Source of the DNA: Bacillus pumilus
GTDB lineage: Bacteria; Bacillota; Bacilli; Bacillales; Bacillaceae
DNA: 64,000 nt
Reading direction: 5' to 3'
NCBI RefSeq assembly: GCF_038738535.1
Contig: NZ_CP046128.1
Coordinates: 3,038,001 to 3,102,000, forward strand
Under the pieces are notes generated by a model. The model saw nothing but the letters and a program-made list of their open reading frames with translations, was not told the origin of the DNA and did no database searches. Positions 17,898 to 25,264 of this stretch are shown piece after piece. Within the stretch, counting starts at the first letter, position 1; the number at the start of each line of letters is the position of its first letter. Made by a program: the position numbers and the translations under genes.

Positions 17898-19247
17898 TTA
17901 AACAACTGTTTCAAACCGCTTTCTATTGATGAAGAAAGAAAGAGTGATGATGAGATAGATACCCATTGTGACCAAGGTTTGGACGATCGGAGTTGTTGAT
18001 ACTACGCCAATAAAAATGGCAATGATCGCAATGACAGAAAACCATGTCGTGAAAGGATACAGCTTGACGCGATATCCTCCTGGTGCTGTTACGCTTCGAG
18101 ACTTTAGATGCCCGACAGCAATAATAAACCAGATGAATAAGACTGTGTAGCTTAAAGATCCCATTAAATAATTAAAGGTTTGACTTCCTACAAAAAGAGA
18201 GATTAATACGGCTGCATACAAAGTAGATGTACATACTAGAATCGCTCTGACTGGCACCTGCTGTTTCGACAGCTTAGAAAAACCCTTCCATACACGGCCA
18301 TCCATCGCCTGTGTAAATAGTACCCTTGAAGAAGCATACAGACCAGAGTTCATAGAAGACAAGATCGCTAGTAAAATAATCCCGTTCATGATATCACTTG
18401 CATATGGCACACCAATCGTTGCAAACACCGTGACGAATGGACTCACTTGCTCATTGTTTACTTGATTCCAAGGAATCAAGCTGACGATGATGAAGAACGG
18501 AAGTACATAAAAACCGATGATTCGTACAAATGTACTTTGAATGGCCTTTGGGATGACTTTTTCAGGGTTTTTTGTTTCTGCTAATGTGACCCCAATCATT
18601 TCAGTTCCCCCATATGAATACACGACCACCAGCATTGCCGCAATTAAGCCGCCCGTTCCATTCGGGAAAAATCCCCCGTGGTCGGTTAAGTTGGATAATC
18701 CCGGTGCTGCATGCTGTCCGAATGAGACAAACAGCATCGTTAACCCAATGATAATAAATAAAAGAATGACAGCAATTTTTATAGAGGCTAACCAGTATTC
18801 TGTCTCAGCAAACATTTTGACTGAACAAACATTGATCAATGTCACAACAAGTGAAATGATTAACACAAGTGTCCATATTGGTACTTGCGGGAACCAGTAC
18901 TGAATAAAGATTGCAGACACGATCGCTTCTGCTGCAATGTTCAGCACCCACATTTTCCAATAGATCCAGTCTAAGAAATAGGCGGGGTATTTGCCTAACA
19001 CAGGTTCAATTAAATCACGAAATGTTCTAGCGCCAGGTCGTGCAACCGTCATTTCGGCAAGTCCTTGCATAATAAATAATAAAATAAGACCACCAATCAT
19101 ATATGCCAAAATGACAGCAGGACCAGCGATATCAATGGCAGAACTGCTTCCTTTAAACAGACCAGCACCGATGGCACCGCCAAGTGCGAGCATCATGATA
19201 TGCCTTGACGTCATTGTTCGTTTTAACTGCACATGTTCCTTTTCCAT
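17898..19247 (-). CDS. yvbW: YvbW, amino-acid permease (APC family), probably leucine
   Basis: A 449-residue protein with about 12 membrane helices. The APC-family N-terminal motif GGAIGAGLFKGSSSAIDIAGP lies near residues 18-40 and the conserved GTEMIGVTLAETKNPEKVIPKAI near 215-237. It belongs to the amino-acid transporter (AAT) branch. The ATG follows AAAGGAG. A T-box leader with a CUC leucine specifier precedes it, as reported for B. subtilis yvbW, which supports branched-chain or leucine uptake when charged tRNA-Leu is scarce. Transport specificity rests on the riboswitch, not on the protein sequence. Confidence 0.9.
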   Translation of the reverse strand: MEKEHVQLKRTMTSRHIMMLALGGAIGAGLFKGSSSAIDIAGPAVILAYMIGGLILLFIMQGLAEMTVARPGARTFRDLIEPVLGKYPAYFLDWIYWKMWVLNIAAEAIVSAIFIQYWFPQVPIWTLVLIISLVVTLINVCSVKMFAETEYWLASIKIAVILLFIIIGLTMLFVSFGQHAAPGLSNLTDHGGFFPNGTGGLIAAMLVVVYSYGGTEMIGVTLAETKNPEKVIPKAIQSTFVRIIGFYVLPFFIIVSLIPWNQVNNEQVSPFVTVFATIGVPYASDIMNGIILLAILSSMNSGLYASSRVLFTQAMDGRVWKGFSKLSKQQVPVRAILVCTSTLYAAVLISLFVGSQTFNYLMGSLSYTVLFIWFIIAVGHLKSRSVTAPGGYRVKLYPFTTWFSVIAIIAIFIGVVSTTPIVQTLVTMGIYLIITLSFFINRKRFETVV

Positions 19248-19304
19248 TTTCTATAGCTCCTTTAAATTTGAATCTTCAGACAAATATAAGATAAAAGCAT
19301 ATAA

Positions 19305-19585
19305 AAAGGCCAGTCATCTCCTTGAAGAGACGACTGACCTTGCAACCGCGTTACCACTCTTATTGATTCAGACATAGCTGAATCCAACTTGAAACCCGAT
19401 AACGGAGGTCACACGTAAAGACTTACTATTCATTCAGTCTTGCCGCTCCTTGAGCGAGTTCAATGATTCGTTTTACTGCGTTGCACCACCCCGCAGCTCT
19501 CTTAGAAAACGGATATTCATTTACTATTCTCAAGTCAAAGCGTTTTATAGTCAATTTGTCTATTTATCAAAGATTTTATTTTTTA
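19305..19585 (-). ncRNA. T-box riboswitch leader (leucine, CUC specifier) of yvbW
   Basis: Read on the minus strand. The conserved T-box core (GAGTGGTAACGCGG, about 19359-19346) is followed by a terminator hairpin at 19341-19305 ending in a T run. Stem I begins with CTTGAG pairing with CTCAAG. The specifier loop has the 5' AGTA motif and the 3' stretch GAACTCG, giving the codon CTC at 19458-19456. The distal loop GGTGGTGCAACGCAG is typical. Uncharged tRNA-Leu should pair and allow read-through into yvbW. Confidence 0.93.
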
Positions 19586-19614
19586 AATATACTGACTAAC
19601 CACGCAATTGTCAA
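19586..19614 (-). promoter_or_regulatory. SigA promoter of the yvbW leader
   Basis: TTGACA (19614-19609), a 17-bp spacer and TATATT (19591-19586) on the minus strand. Confidence 0.85.
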
Positions 19615-19637
19615 CAGCCTTTTTCAGACATTTTCTT

Positions 19638-20312
19638 TTAACGAATCCAAACGGCTACTTCATCCATCGGACGACGCGTTTTGCCGCGCTTTGGCTCAAT
19701 GACTCGATACCCAAAGGCTGCCATGACAGAGATGTCGTACTGACCACCTTCAAGTAATTCTTCTTCCTTAAGAATACGATGAATCTCATCGTAGCTGAAT
19801 CCCTCAACAGGGCATGAATCAATGCCGATTTGTGCCGCGGCTGTCATCATATTTCCAAGGGCAATATATGTTTGTTTGGAAGCCCAATCGAAGAGCGTAC
19901 GGTCATTTTCCATCAAATGAAGATCATTCTCTTGGAATTCTTTGTAGCGTTCTTTTACCATTTCAAACGTTTCGTCTGTCATTCCCTTGATTTCCTTGTT
20001 GATGTATTCTGCATATGCTGAATCATACCGGGCGTCTGTTCTTGCCAAAATGATCACAAAATGGCTGGCAGTTGGAAGCTGCTTTTGCGCACCCCATGTA
20101 TATTCTTTTAATTTCTCTCTAAATGCTTCATTTTGAACGACGAGAAATTTCCAAGGCTCAAACCCGACAGAGCTTGGGGAGAGTCTTCCTGTTTCTAAAA
20201 TGAACGCAAAGTCATCTTCTGGAATCTTTTTCGTCGGGTCAAACTCTTTTGTCGCATGACGGAATTCATACGCCTCAATGATTTCTTTTTTTAATTGCTC
20301 TTTGTCTCGCAT
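19638..20312 (-). CDS. yfkO: YfkO/HypO-like NAD(P)H nitroreductase
   Basis: A 224-residue flavoprotein of the nitroreductase family that reduces nitro compounds, quinones or similar electrophiles with NAD(P)H. The FMN-binding N-terminal signature FRHATKEFDPTKK and RLSPSSVGFEPWKFLVVQN is clear, and FGYRV with a terminal basic segment closes the fold. The start is taken at ATG 20312, preceded by GAAAGGA at 8 bases. In-frame ATGs upstream lack or overlap the ribosome site. It is transcribed divergently from an HxlR-type regulator. In B. subtilis the related enzyme HypO (YfkO) is controlled by the HxlR-type regulator HypR, so this pair looks like the same circuit. Confidence 0.87.
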   Translation of the reverse strand: MRDKEQLKKEIIEAYEFRHATKEFDPTKKIPEDDFAFILETGRLSPSSVGFEPWKFLVVQNEAFREKLKEYTWGAQKQLPTASHFVIILARTDARYDSAYAEYINKEIKGMTDETFEMVKERYKEFQENDLHLMENDRTLFDWASKQTYIALGNMMTAAAQIGIDSCPVEGFSYDEIHRILKEEELLEGGQYDISVMAAFGYRVIEPKRGKTRRPMDEVAVWIR

Positions 20313-20480
20313 GGTATTCATCCTTTCTAGTGAACGATTAGGGTGAGAAGTTTCATCAATCCAATTTCTTTCCATTCCCATATAGAAATTGTTATGATAA
20401 TAAAACAAACAGCCCGAATGTGTGATGTGATATCTCTATGGTAAAAGAAAAGCTTCCATTGATTCAAGTACGCACATTTT

Positions 20481-20507
20481 TGTTCGTTAGGTACAATCAT
20501 GTTCGTT
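20481..20507. promoter_or_regulatory. Direct repeats in the nitroreductase/HxlR divergent region
   Basis: TGTTCGTT occurs twice (20481-20488 and 20500-20507), 19 bp apart start to start, around a TACAAT box (20492-20497). They may be regulator sites; no experimental motif is known to me. Confidence 0.3.
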
Positions 20508-20541
20508 TATCACCCATTTCGTCTTAGAAAGGAGTGTAAAG

Positions 20542-20907
20542 ATGAGTGCACCATCCAATCCAGTCAGTATTGTCAATCATGGCTGTCCCGTTTCAACCAC
20601 AACGAGTGTAATAGGAGGAAAATGGAAAGGAGTGATCCTTTATCATTTGACTTGCGGTCCAAAACGATACAACGAATTACGCCGGCTTCTGCCAAGGATT
20701 TCTCAGCGTGTTCTCACGCTGCAATTGCGCGAGCTAGAACAAGACGGCGTTGTTCACAGAAAAGTCTATGAGGAGGTCCCTCCTCGTGTCGAATATTCAC
20801 TCACTTCTCTTGGAGATACTTTAAAACCCATCATCTTCGCTATGCGTGAATGGGGCGAATCCTATGGAAAAGAAGCTCGCCCAAAAGAAAAAAGCTGCCA
20901 TCTCTAG
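20542..20907 (+). CDS. HxlR/DUF24-family redox-type regulator (HypR-like)
   Basis: A 121-residue winged-helix protein of the HxlR (DUF24) branch of the MarR superfamily: GGKWKGVILYHL, RYNELRRLLPRISQRVLTLQLRELEQDG and VPPRVEYSLTSLG are the family hallmarks. Cys 15 lies just before helix 1 (HGCPVS), the position of the redox-sensing Cys in HypR, YodB and CatR. Further Cys occur at 38 and near the C-terminus. It starts at ATG after AAAGGAG. It is divergent from the nitroreductase gene, which it probably controls in response to electrophiles or disulfide stress. HypR identity is likely but not certain. Confidence 0.85.
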   Translation: MSAPSNPVSIVNHGCPVSTTTSVIGGKWKGVILYHLTCGPKRYNELRRLLPRISQRVLTLQLRELEQDGVVHRKVYEEVPPRVEYSLTSLGDTLKPIIFAMREWGESYGKEARPKEKSCHL

Positions 20908-20919
20908 CAGCTTTTTTTT
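20888..20919. terminator. Bidirectional terminator between the HxlR gene and minJ
   Basis: AAAAAAGCTGC ... GCAGCTTTTTTTT hairpin with an 8-base loop, serving both convergent genes. Confidence 0.88.
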
Positions 20920-22105
20920 ATGATGAAATCGCCGTTGATTCTTGCTGTGGATCATCCTTCACAAACAGGATGCCAAGCTGATGATGCTCCCCTTCGTAAG
21001 AAGCGCGTTTCTCAAACCTTGTCTGACCATTCAAGCCAATGATCTCAAGCTTTGTCAGAGCACGATTGGTTTGAAGGGCTTCGTAAAATTCCGAAACGGT
21101 TTTGACTTCAATTCCATTCACCTTTGTAATGACTTCTCCGATCTCAAGCTTTAAATCAGCTGCAGGTGTATTCGGAATGATTCCCAGCACCATCAGCCCT
21201 TGATTACGCTTAGAGAAGTAGAATGGAGCCGCATTGTCATTGACTCTCTGTTTCCATGAGAGGAAAGCTCTTCCGACAATCGCTATCAATACAGCTCCCC
21301 ATGCAATCGGCTCAAACCAAATACTTGCAGCACCTAGTAAAGCAACAGCGAGTCCAAGCATAAGAATACGCCGTGCCGTAATTTGAATGCTCACAATTGG
21401 CAGTGATCCTTGAATCCGCTGCCCGAAACCGATGATGTATGGAATCAAAATAAATGAAAAGCTTTGATCGTGTACTTGAAGCACCGGCCACCATGGCAGA
21501 GAAGAAGTAAATTCACCTGCCGGCATCAGCAAAACAAGCGGTAAAAGCCACAGGCGGTTTGCCCGCTGCTGGCCAATCAAAAGTCCTCTCGCACTCATCA
21601 CCATTGCAGGCGATGTTCGTAAATGTGCCGTTCGATAGGCTAGAATCCCCTCGGTCATTAATAAAAGACCTAGCAAAATAACAACGGCTGATGCATTCAT
21701 CATTGAGAGCTGCGGCAGCCAAGAATGGCTCACTTGGAAAAACATCAGTCCAAGTGCCGCAATAAAACTGAAACCGAGTGTGTATGCAGACGAAAGCGCA
21801 CTCGCCTTAAAGAATAAAGAGCAAACGATGGTCATCGCTGCAATCAGCACGATGAATCCAGGCGGGAGGGCAATCCCTAAGCCTACTGAAATGATGGATA
21901 GGCAAATCCCTAGAATCCATCCCTTTGAATATGTAAATTTAAGTTCATCGTATACATCTTCTATTCTTGTTTGAAACGCTTTTCTCTCCCGCTTTACGCG
22001 GATGTAGCCATGTAACAGGCTGATTAATATCATGAAATAAAAAAGAGGGTGGATTAAAAACAGACCGACCGCTTTTAATCCAGCTCCCATCCACTCCGAG
22101 CTCAT
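20918..22105 (-). CDS. minJ: MinJ, topological determinant of cell division
   Basis: A 395-residue membrane protein with about eight transmembrane helices in the first 290 residues and a C-terminal PDZ domain (NQGLMVLGIIPNTPAADLKLEIGEVI in segments, about 300-375). MinJ bridges DivIVA and MinCD at the poles and septum of Bacillus and so blocks polar division. It is also needed for swarming. Length agrees with B. subtilis MinJ (YvjD). The neighbour upstream is swrA, as in B. subtilis. Confidence 0.93.
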   Translation of the reverse strand: MSSEWMGAGLKAVGLFLIHPLFYFMILISLLHGYIRVKRERKAFQTRIEDVYDELKFTYSKGWILGICLSIISVGLGIALPPGFIVLIAAMTIVCSLFFKASALSSAYTLGFSFIAALGLMFFQVSHSWLPQLSMMNASAVVILLGLLLMTEGILAYRTAHLRTSPAMVMSARGLLIGQQRANRLWLLPLVLLMPAGEFTSSLPWWPVLQVHDQSFSFILIPYIIGFGQRIQGSLPIVSIQITARRILMLGLAVALLGAASIWFEPIAWGAVLIAIVGRAFLSWKQRVNDNAAPFYFSKRNQGLMVLGIIPNTPAADLKLEIGEVITKVNGIEVKTVSEFYEALQTNRALTKLEIIGLNGQTRFEKRASYEGEHHQLGILFVKDDPQQESTAISS

Positions 22106-22173
22106 TATCGTTCACCGCCCAAGTCAAGCATTTTCTCTTATTCTATCAAATAAATCGATGCTTGACACCAGGT

Positions 22174-22527
22174 TTATTTCTCCTGATTCATCCAAAGTGT
22201 GACATTCGACAGTGAAAAATCTTTTAAGTAGTGATTGACATCTACATCTAGTATGCCGCCGAGCAGCTGCATCGACCTCTTGATGTCGGTTAAGTTTATA
22301 CCAAGTCTCTTATGATTATCCATTAAATAATTGAAGTATATCTCAGCACAGTCTTCATCGATTTCGTCGACTGATTCTACCGTTGTGTAATTGACCAAGT
22401 ACCTGCTTAACAGCATGAGCAGACTTAATGCCTTTGTAGCGGAAAACGTCACATCTTTCGTACGACTCTTAAGCTCCTCTACCAACTCGTAATATTTTTT
22501 CTCTCTCACAATACTTGCCCTTTTCAA
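22174..22527 (-). CDS. swrA: SwrA, swarming motility and flagellar-number regulator (intact)
   Basis: A 117-residue protein, the full SwrA length. Diagnostic stretches include MKRASIVREKKYYELVE, TFSATKALSLLMLLSRYLVNYT and a C-terminal NVTLWMNQEK. SwrA acts with DegU on the fla/che promoter to raise flagellar number and permit swarming. It starts at TTG after a GGGGG ribosome site, as in B. subtilis. In laboratory B. subtilis the gene is broken by a frameshift in a run of A; here the frame is open. The equivalent run (22495-22500) is only six A:T pairs, because the Glu codon is GAG rather than GAA. Confidence 0.95.
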   Translation of the reverse strand: MKRASIVREKKYYELVEELKSRTKDVTFSATKALSLLMLLSRYLVNYTTVESVDEIDEDCAEIYFNYLMDNHKRLGINLTDIKRSMQLLGGILDVDVNHYLKDFSLSNVTLWMNQEK

Positions 22528-22640
22528 TTGTGTACCCCCATTTACTAGTTCTTTTAAGAAAAGCGCAAACCTCGGTACAGCTTAATGCTCAAGCTGAATA
22601 TCCGCAAAAAATAAAATATTTAAAATGAGTGCTACTTTAT

Positions 22641-22669
22641 ATTGTAAGAATTATTTATGTAACATACAA
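22641..22669 (-). promoter_or_regulatory. Candidate SigA promoter of swrA
   Basis: TTGTAT (22669-22664), a 17-bp spacer and TACAAT (22646-22641). It leaves a leader of about 105 nt that contains a CAGCTT/AAGCTG hairpin near 22577-22595. Confidence 0.55.
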
Positions 22670-22731
22670 CTTTCAAAAGTTTCATTTTCATGACATGTTT
22701 AAATCAACAGAAAGTCTCTTATATAAATATG

Positions 22732-22758
22732 TTATCGGGTAAAATCGAAGGAATGTTA
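22732..22758 (-). promoter_or_regulatory. Candidate SigD promoter of swrA
   Basis: TAAC (22758-22755), 15 bp and CCCGATAA (22739-22732) against the SigD pattern TAAA-N15-GCCGATAT. B. subtilis swrA is also reported to have a SigD-dependent promoter. The rest of the 343-bp swrA-ctpB gap is AT-rich and shows no gene. Confidence 0.55.
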
Positions 22759-22845
22759 TGTTTTTTGTAAAATAAATGAATATATTTCTCGATATAATTT
22801 ATTTTTAAGAATAAACTATTACATGTTCGTGACACTTATGAACCA

Positions 22846-22877
22846 AAAAAAAGAGGCATTTATTCGCCTCTTTATTT
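22846..22877 (-). terminator. Terminator of ctpB, overlapping its stop codon
   Basis: AAAGAGGC / GCCTCTTT stem with an 8-base loop and a T-run on the minus strand; the TAA of ctpB lies in the first arm. Confidence 0.8.
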
Positions 22878-24320
22878 TTTAAGATATAGTGCTTTTAGTG
22901 CAGTCTGCAGTTGAAGATCATTTTTCTCATAGGATTTCACTTCATCCACCATTTTGTTCATCATTTTTGCTGTCTTCAGATCAATCACACCTGATTTATC
23001 GAGATTGTATGTGCTTTGGAAGGCTAGCACCGCCTTTTTCGTTTCTTCATCAAAGTAGCCGTCTACTCTGCCGGGGTCAAATGACAATCCCTTTAACAGC
23101 GTCTGTGCTTGTCTCACTTCTTCATTGTTCATATCCAGCTGAAGCGGTTCTTTCAGTTGAAGTGGGCCTACGGTAAAGTAATCTGGCTGATGAATCGCAA
23201 TTGTCGGTACGACACCTTTTTTGTGAATCCAATTCCCTTTTGGCGTGAGCCATTTATACAGCGTTAATTTAATGTTACTGCCGTCACCCATTGGAACCGC
23301 CTGCTGCACAGTGCCTTTCCCAAAGGAGACATCACCGACGACTTCATATTTTCCGGCTTCTTTCATAGCACCAGCAAGTATTTCAGAAGCGGATGCACTG
23401 CCTTTATCGATTAAGACATTAACTGGGTAAGGCTTCTGTTCTTTCCGTTTTGAAAAATATCGTTTCCTGTCGCCGTTCCGTTCTGCAATTTGAATATAAG
23501 GCTGATCCTTCGTAATAAAATGCTTCAAAATGTCTTCTACACTTTGCAGATAGCCGCCAGGGTTCCCTCTCACATCCAGCACAAGACCTTCTATGCCCTT
23601 TTTCTCGAGCTGTTTCAGGCTTGACGTGAAATCCTTCGCAGTATCTTCAGAAAAGCTAGAGATCGCGATATAGCCCGTTTTATGACCATTTACCTCTTTC
23701 ACAGAAGAAGTTACGGTTTCAAGCGGAATTTCTTCTCGTTTGATATGGAATGTTAACTCTTTTTCAATCCCGTTTCGTCTGATTTTCAGAGCGACAGATG
23801 TTCCCTTTTTTCCTCTGATTTTCAGTACAGCATCGTTTAAGCTTTTATCTTTCATCGGCTCACCATCAATGCTGATGATTTCATCTTTCGGCTTTAGACC
23901 TGCTTTTGCCGCAGGGGATTTTTTAAAGGCAGAGACGATAATGATTTTTCCTTCATCCATTCCCACTTCTGCCCCAATTCCCTCAAAAGAAGAATCAAGC
24001 GAATCAGAAAATTGCTTGGCGGTTTGCTTGTCCATGTATACTGAATACGGATCATTTAAAGTTGAAAGCATTCCTTGAATGGCGCCTTCAAGCAGCTTTT
24101 GGCGATCCACTTCCTCTACATATTCATTCGATATCAGGTCATAGGCTTTCTCGATTTTCTCCATCCCATTCTCTTTCGCCTTATCACTTGATTGAGCTTG
24201 TCCAGCCATTGCAGCAGCTGCTTGCGGTGACTCTGCATGAGTTCCTTCTTTATGCGTCATCACCCCTGCACTTATTAATAGAACGACACTTGCCATAATA
24301 GATGCGATTTGTTTTTTCAT
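22872..24320 (-). CDS. ctpB: CtpB, carboxy-terminal processing serine protease
   Basis: A 482-residue exported S41 protease. There is an N-terminal signal or anchor (residues 6-22) and a PDZ domain (about 105-190, FEGIGAEVG...IISIDG). The catalytic core holds Ser 310 in GSASASEIL and Lys 335 in FGKGTVQ. A C-terminal peptidoglycan-binding domain (about 400-470, QTLLKGLSFDPGRVDGYFDEE) follows. In B. subtilis CtpB acts in the intermembrane space of the forespore, cutting SpoIVFA (and SpoIVFB-complex partners) in SigK activation. The gene keeps its B. subtilis position next to swrA and minJ. Confidence 0.95.
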   Translation of the reverse strand: MKKQIASIMASVVLLISAGVMTHKEGTHAESPQAAAAMAGQAQSSDKAKENGMEKIEKAYDLISNEYVEEVDRQKLLEGAIQGMLSTLNDPYSVYMDKQTAKQFSDSLDSSFEGIGAEVGMDEGKIIIVSAFKKSPAAKAGLKPKDEIISIDGEPMKDKSLNDAVLKIRGKKGTSVALKIRRNGIEKELTFHIKREEIPLETVTSSVKEVNGHKTGYIAISSFSEDTAKDFTSSLKQLEKKGIEGLVLDVRGNPGGYLQSVEDILKHFITKDQPYIQIAERNGDRKRYFSKRKEQKPYPVNVLIDKGSASASEILAGAMKEAGKYEVVGDVSFGKGTVQQAVPMGDGSNIKLTLYKWLTPKGNWIHKKGVVPTIAIHQPDYFTVGPLQLKEPLQLDMNNEEVRQAQTLLKGLSFDPGRVDGYFDEETKKAVLAFQSTYNLDKSGVIDLKTAKMMNKMVDEVKSYEKNDLQLQTALKALYLKK

Positions 24321-24473
24321 ATTTGGCCTCCTTCTTCAACTCTTCCTGATGACCTGAGTTATTATATGCCAGAAGAAGGGATTTCATGTAAAGACATTCT
24401 CCCGCGAAGGCTTGACTAATCATTTCATTAGGTGTAATTTTTATTTTGTTATGATCGAGAAGGAGTCTTCGCT

Positions 24474-25214
24474 ATGTATATTATATTGACGATGCTTTTA
24501 TTAGGAATTTTATTAGGATTTGTAGGAGCAGGCGGGGCTGGTTTTGTCATCGCATTGCTTACGTTAATTTTTGATATCCCTATCCATACCGCACTCGGGA
24601 CGTCTTTAGCCGCAATGGCATTTACGACGTTATCAGGTGCATACAGCCACTACCGGGAAGGGAATATTCAGCTGAAATCTGGTTTGATTGTCGGAGCTTT
24701 GGCTTGTGTTGCTTCTTTTGCAGGAGCTAAGGTTGCTCCTTTTATTCCAGAAGAAAGTCTGCACTATTTAACAGCTGGAATGCTCTTTTTATCCGCTGTG
24801 TTTATGATGATCAAATTATTTGTTCTTAAGGAAGACACTGAGCATCAGCCGCTTTCTTCACGTCAGCTGCTCATAAGGGGTATTATTTTAGGACTTGTAT
24901 CCGGATTGCTGTCAGGTATGTTTGGTATCGGGTCTGCACCATTTATTCAAGTAGGACTTTTGATTTTACTGAGACTTTCCATTCGACAGGCAGTTGGCAC
25001 GACAATGCTTGTCATTATTCCGATTTCCATTGGTGGTGGAATTGGATATATTACAGAGGGCTATGTTGATTTTATCTTGCTGATTCAAATTTTAATCGGA
25101 ACAGTATTAGGGGCATTTATTGGCGCAAAATTCACACGCCTTGCACCGAAGCTCTTATTGAAGTCGGCTGTACTATTAACACCTATTATTGCCGGTTTAC
25201 TGCTGTTATTTTAA
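24474..25214 (+). CDS. TauE/SafE (TSUP) family membrane permease
   Basis: A 246-residue protein with about eight membrane segments in two homologous halves. Each half has the family glycine-rich signature: GFVGAGGAGFVIALL near residue 15 and LVSGLLSGMFGIGSAPF near 145. TSUP proteins move sulfur-containing or organic anions such as sulfite, sulfoacetate or thiosulfate. The substrate here cannot be told. It is a single gene on the plus strand between ctpB (divergent) and the M23 hydrolase gene (convergent), so it interrupts the minus-strand run of division genes. The ATG follows AAGGAG. Confidence 0.85.
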   Translation: MYIILTMLLLGILLGFVGAGGAGFVIALLTLIFDIPIHTALGTSLAAMAFTTLSGAYSHYREGNIQLKSGLIVGALACVASFAGAKVAPFIPEESLHYLTAGMLFLSAVFMMIKLFVLKEDTEHQPLSSRQLLIRGIILGLVSGLLSGMFGIGSAPFIQVGLLILLRLSIRQAVGTTMLVIIPISIGGGIGYITEGYVDFILLIQILIGTVLGAFIGAKFTRLAPKLLLKSAVLLTPIIAGLLLLF

Positions 25215-25227
25215 TTTCATTTAGAAT

Positions 25228-25262
25228 AAAAAAGGCCGATAACATGATGTTATCGGCTTTTT
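25228..25262. terminator. Bidirectional terminator
   Basis: AAAAAGGCCGATAACA / TGTTATCGGCTTTTT hairpin with short loop between convergent genes. Confidence 0.88.
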
Positions 25263-25264
25263 GA

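Noticed and set aside
20312-20408. A longer N-terminus for the nitroreductase (start at 20408)
   Set aside because: The extra 32 residues have no family match, and the only good ribosome site is just before ATG 20312.
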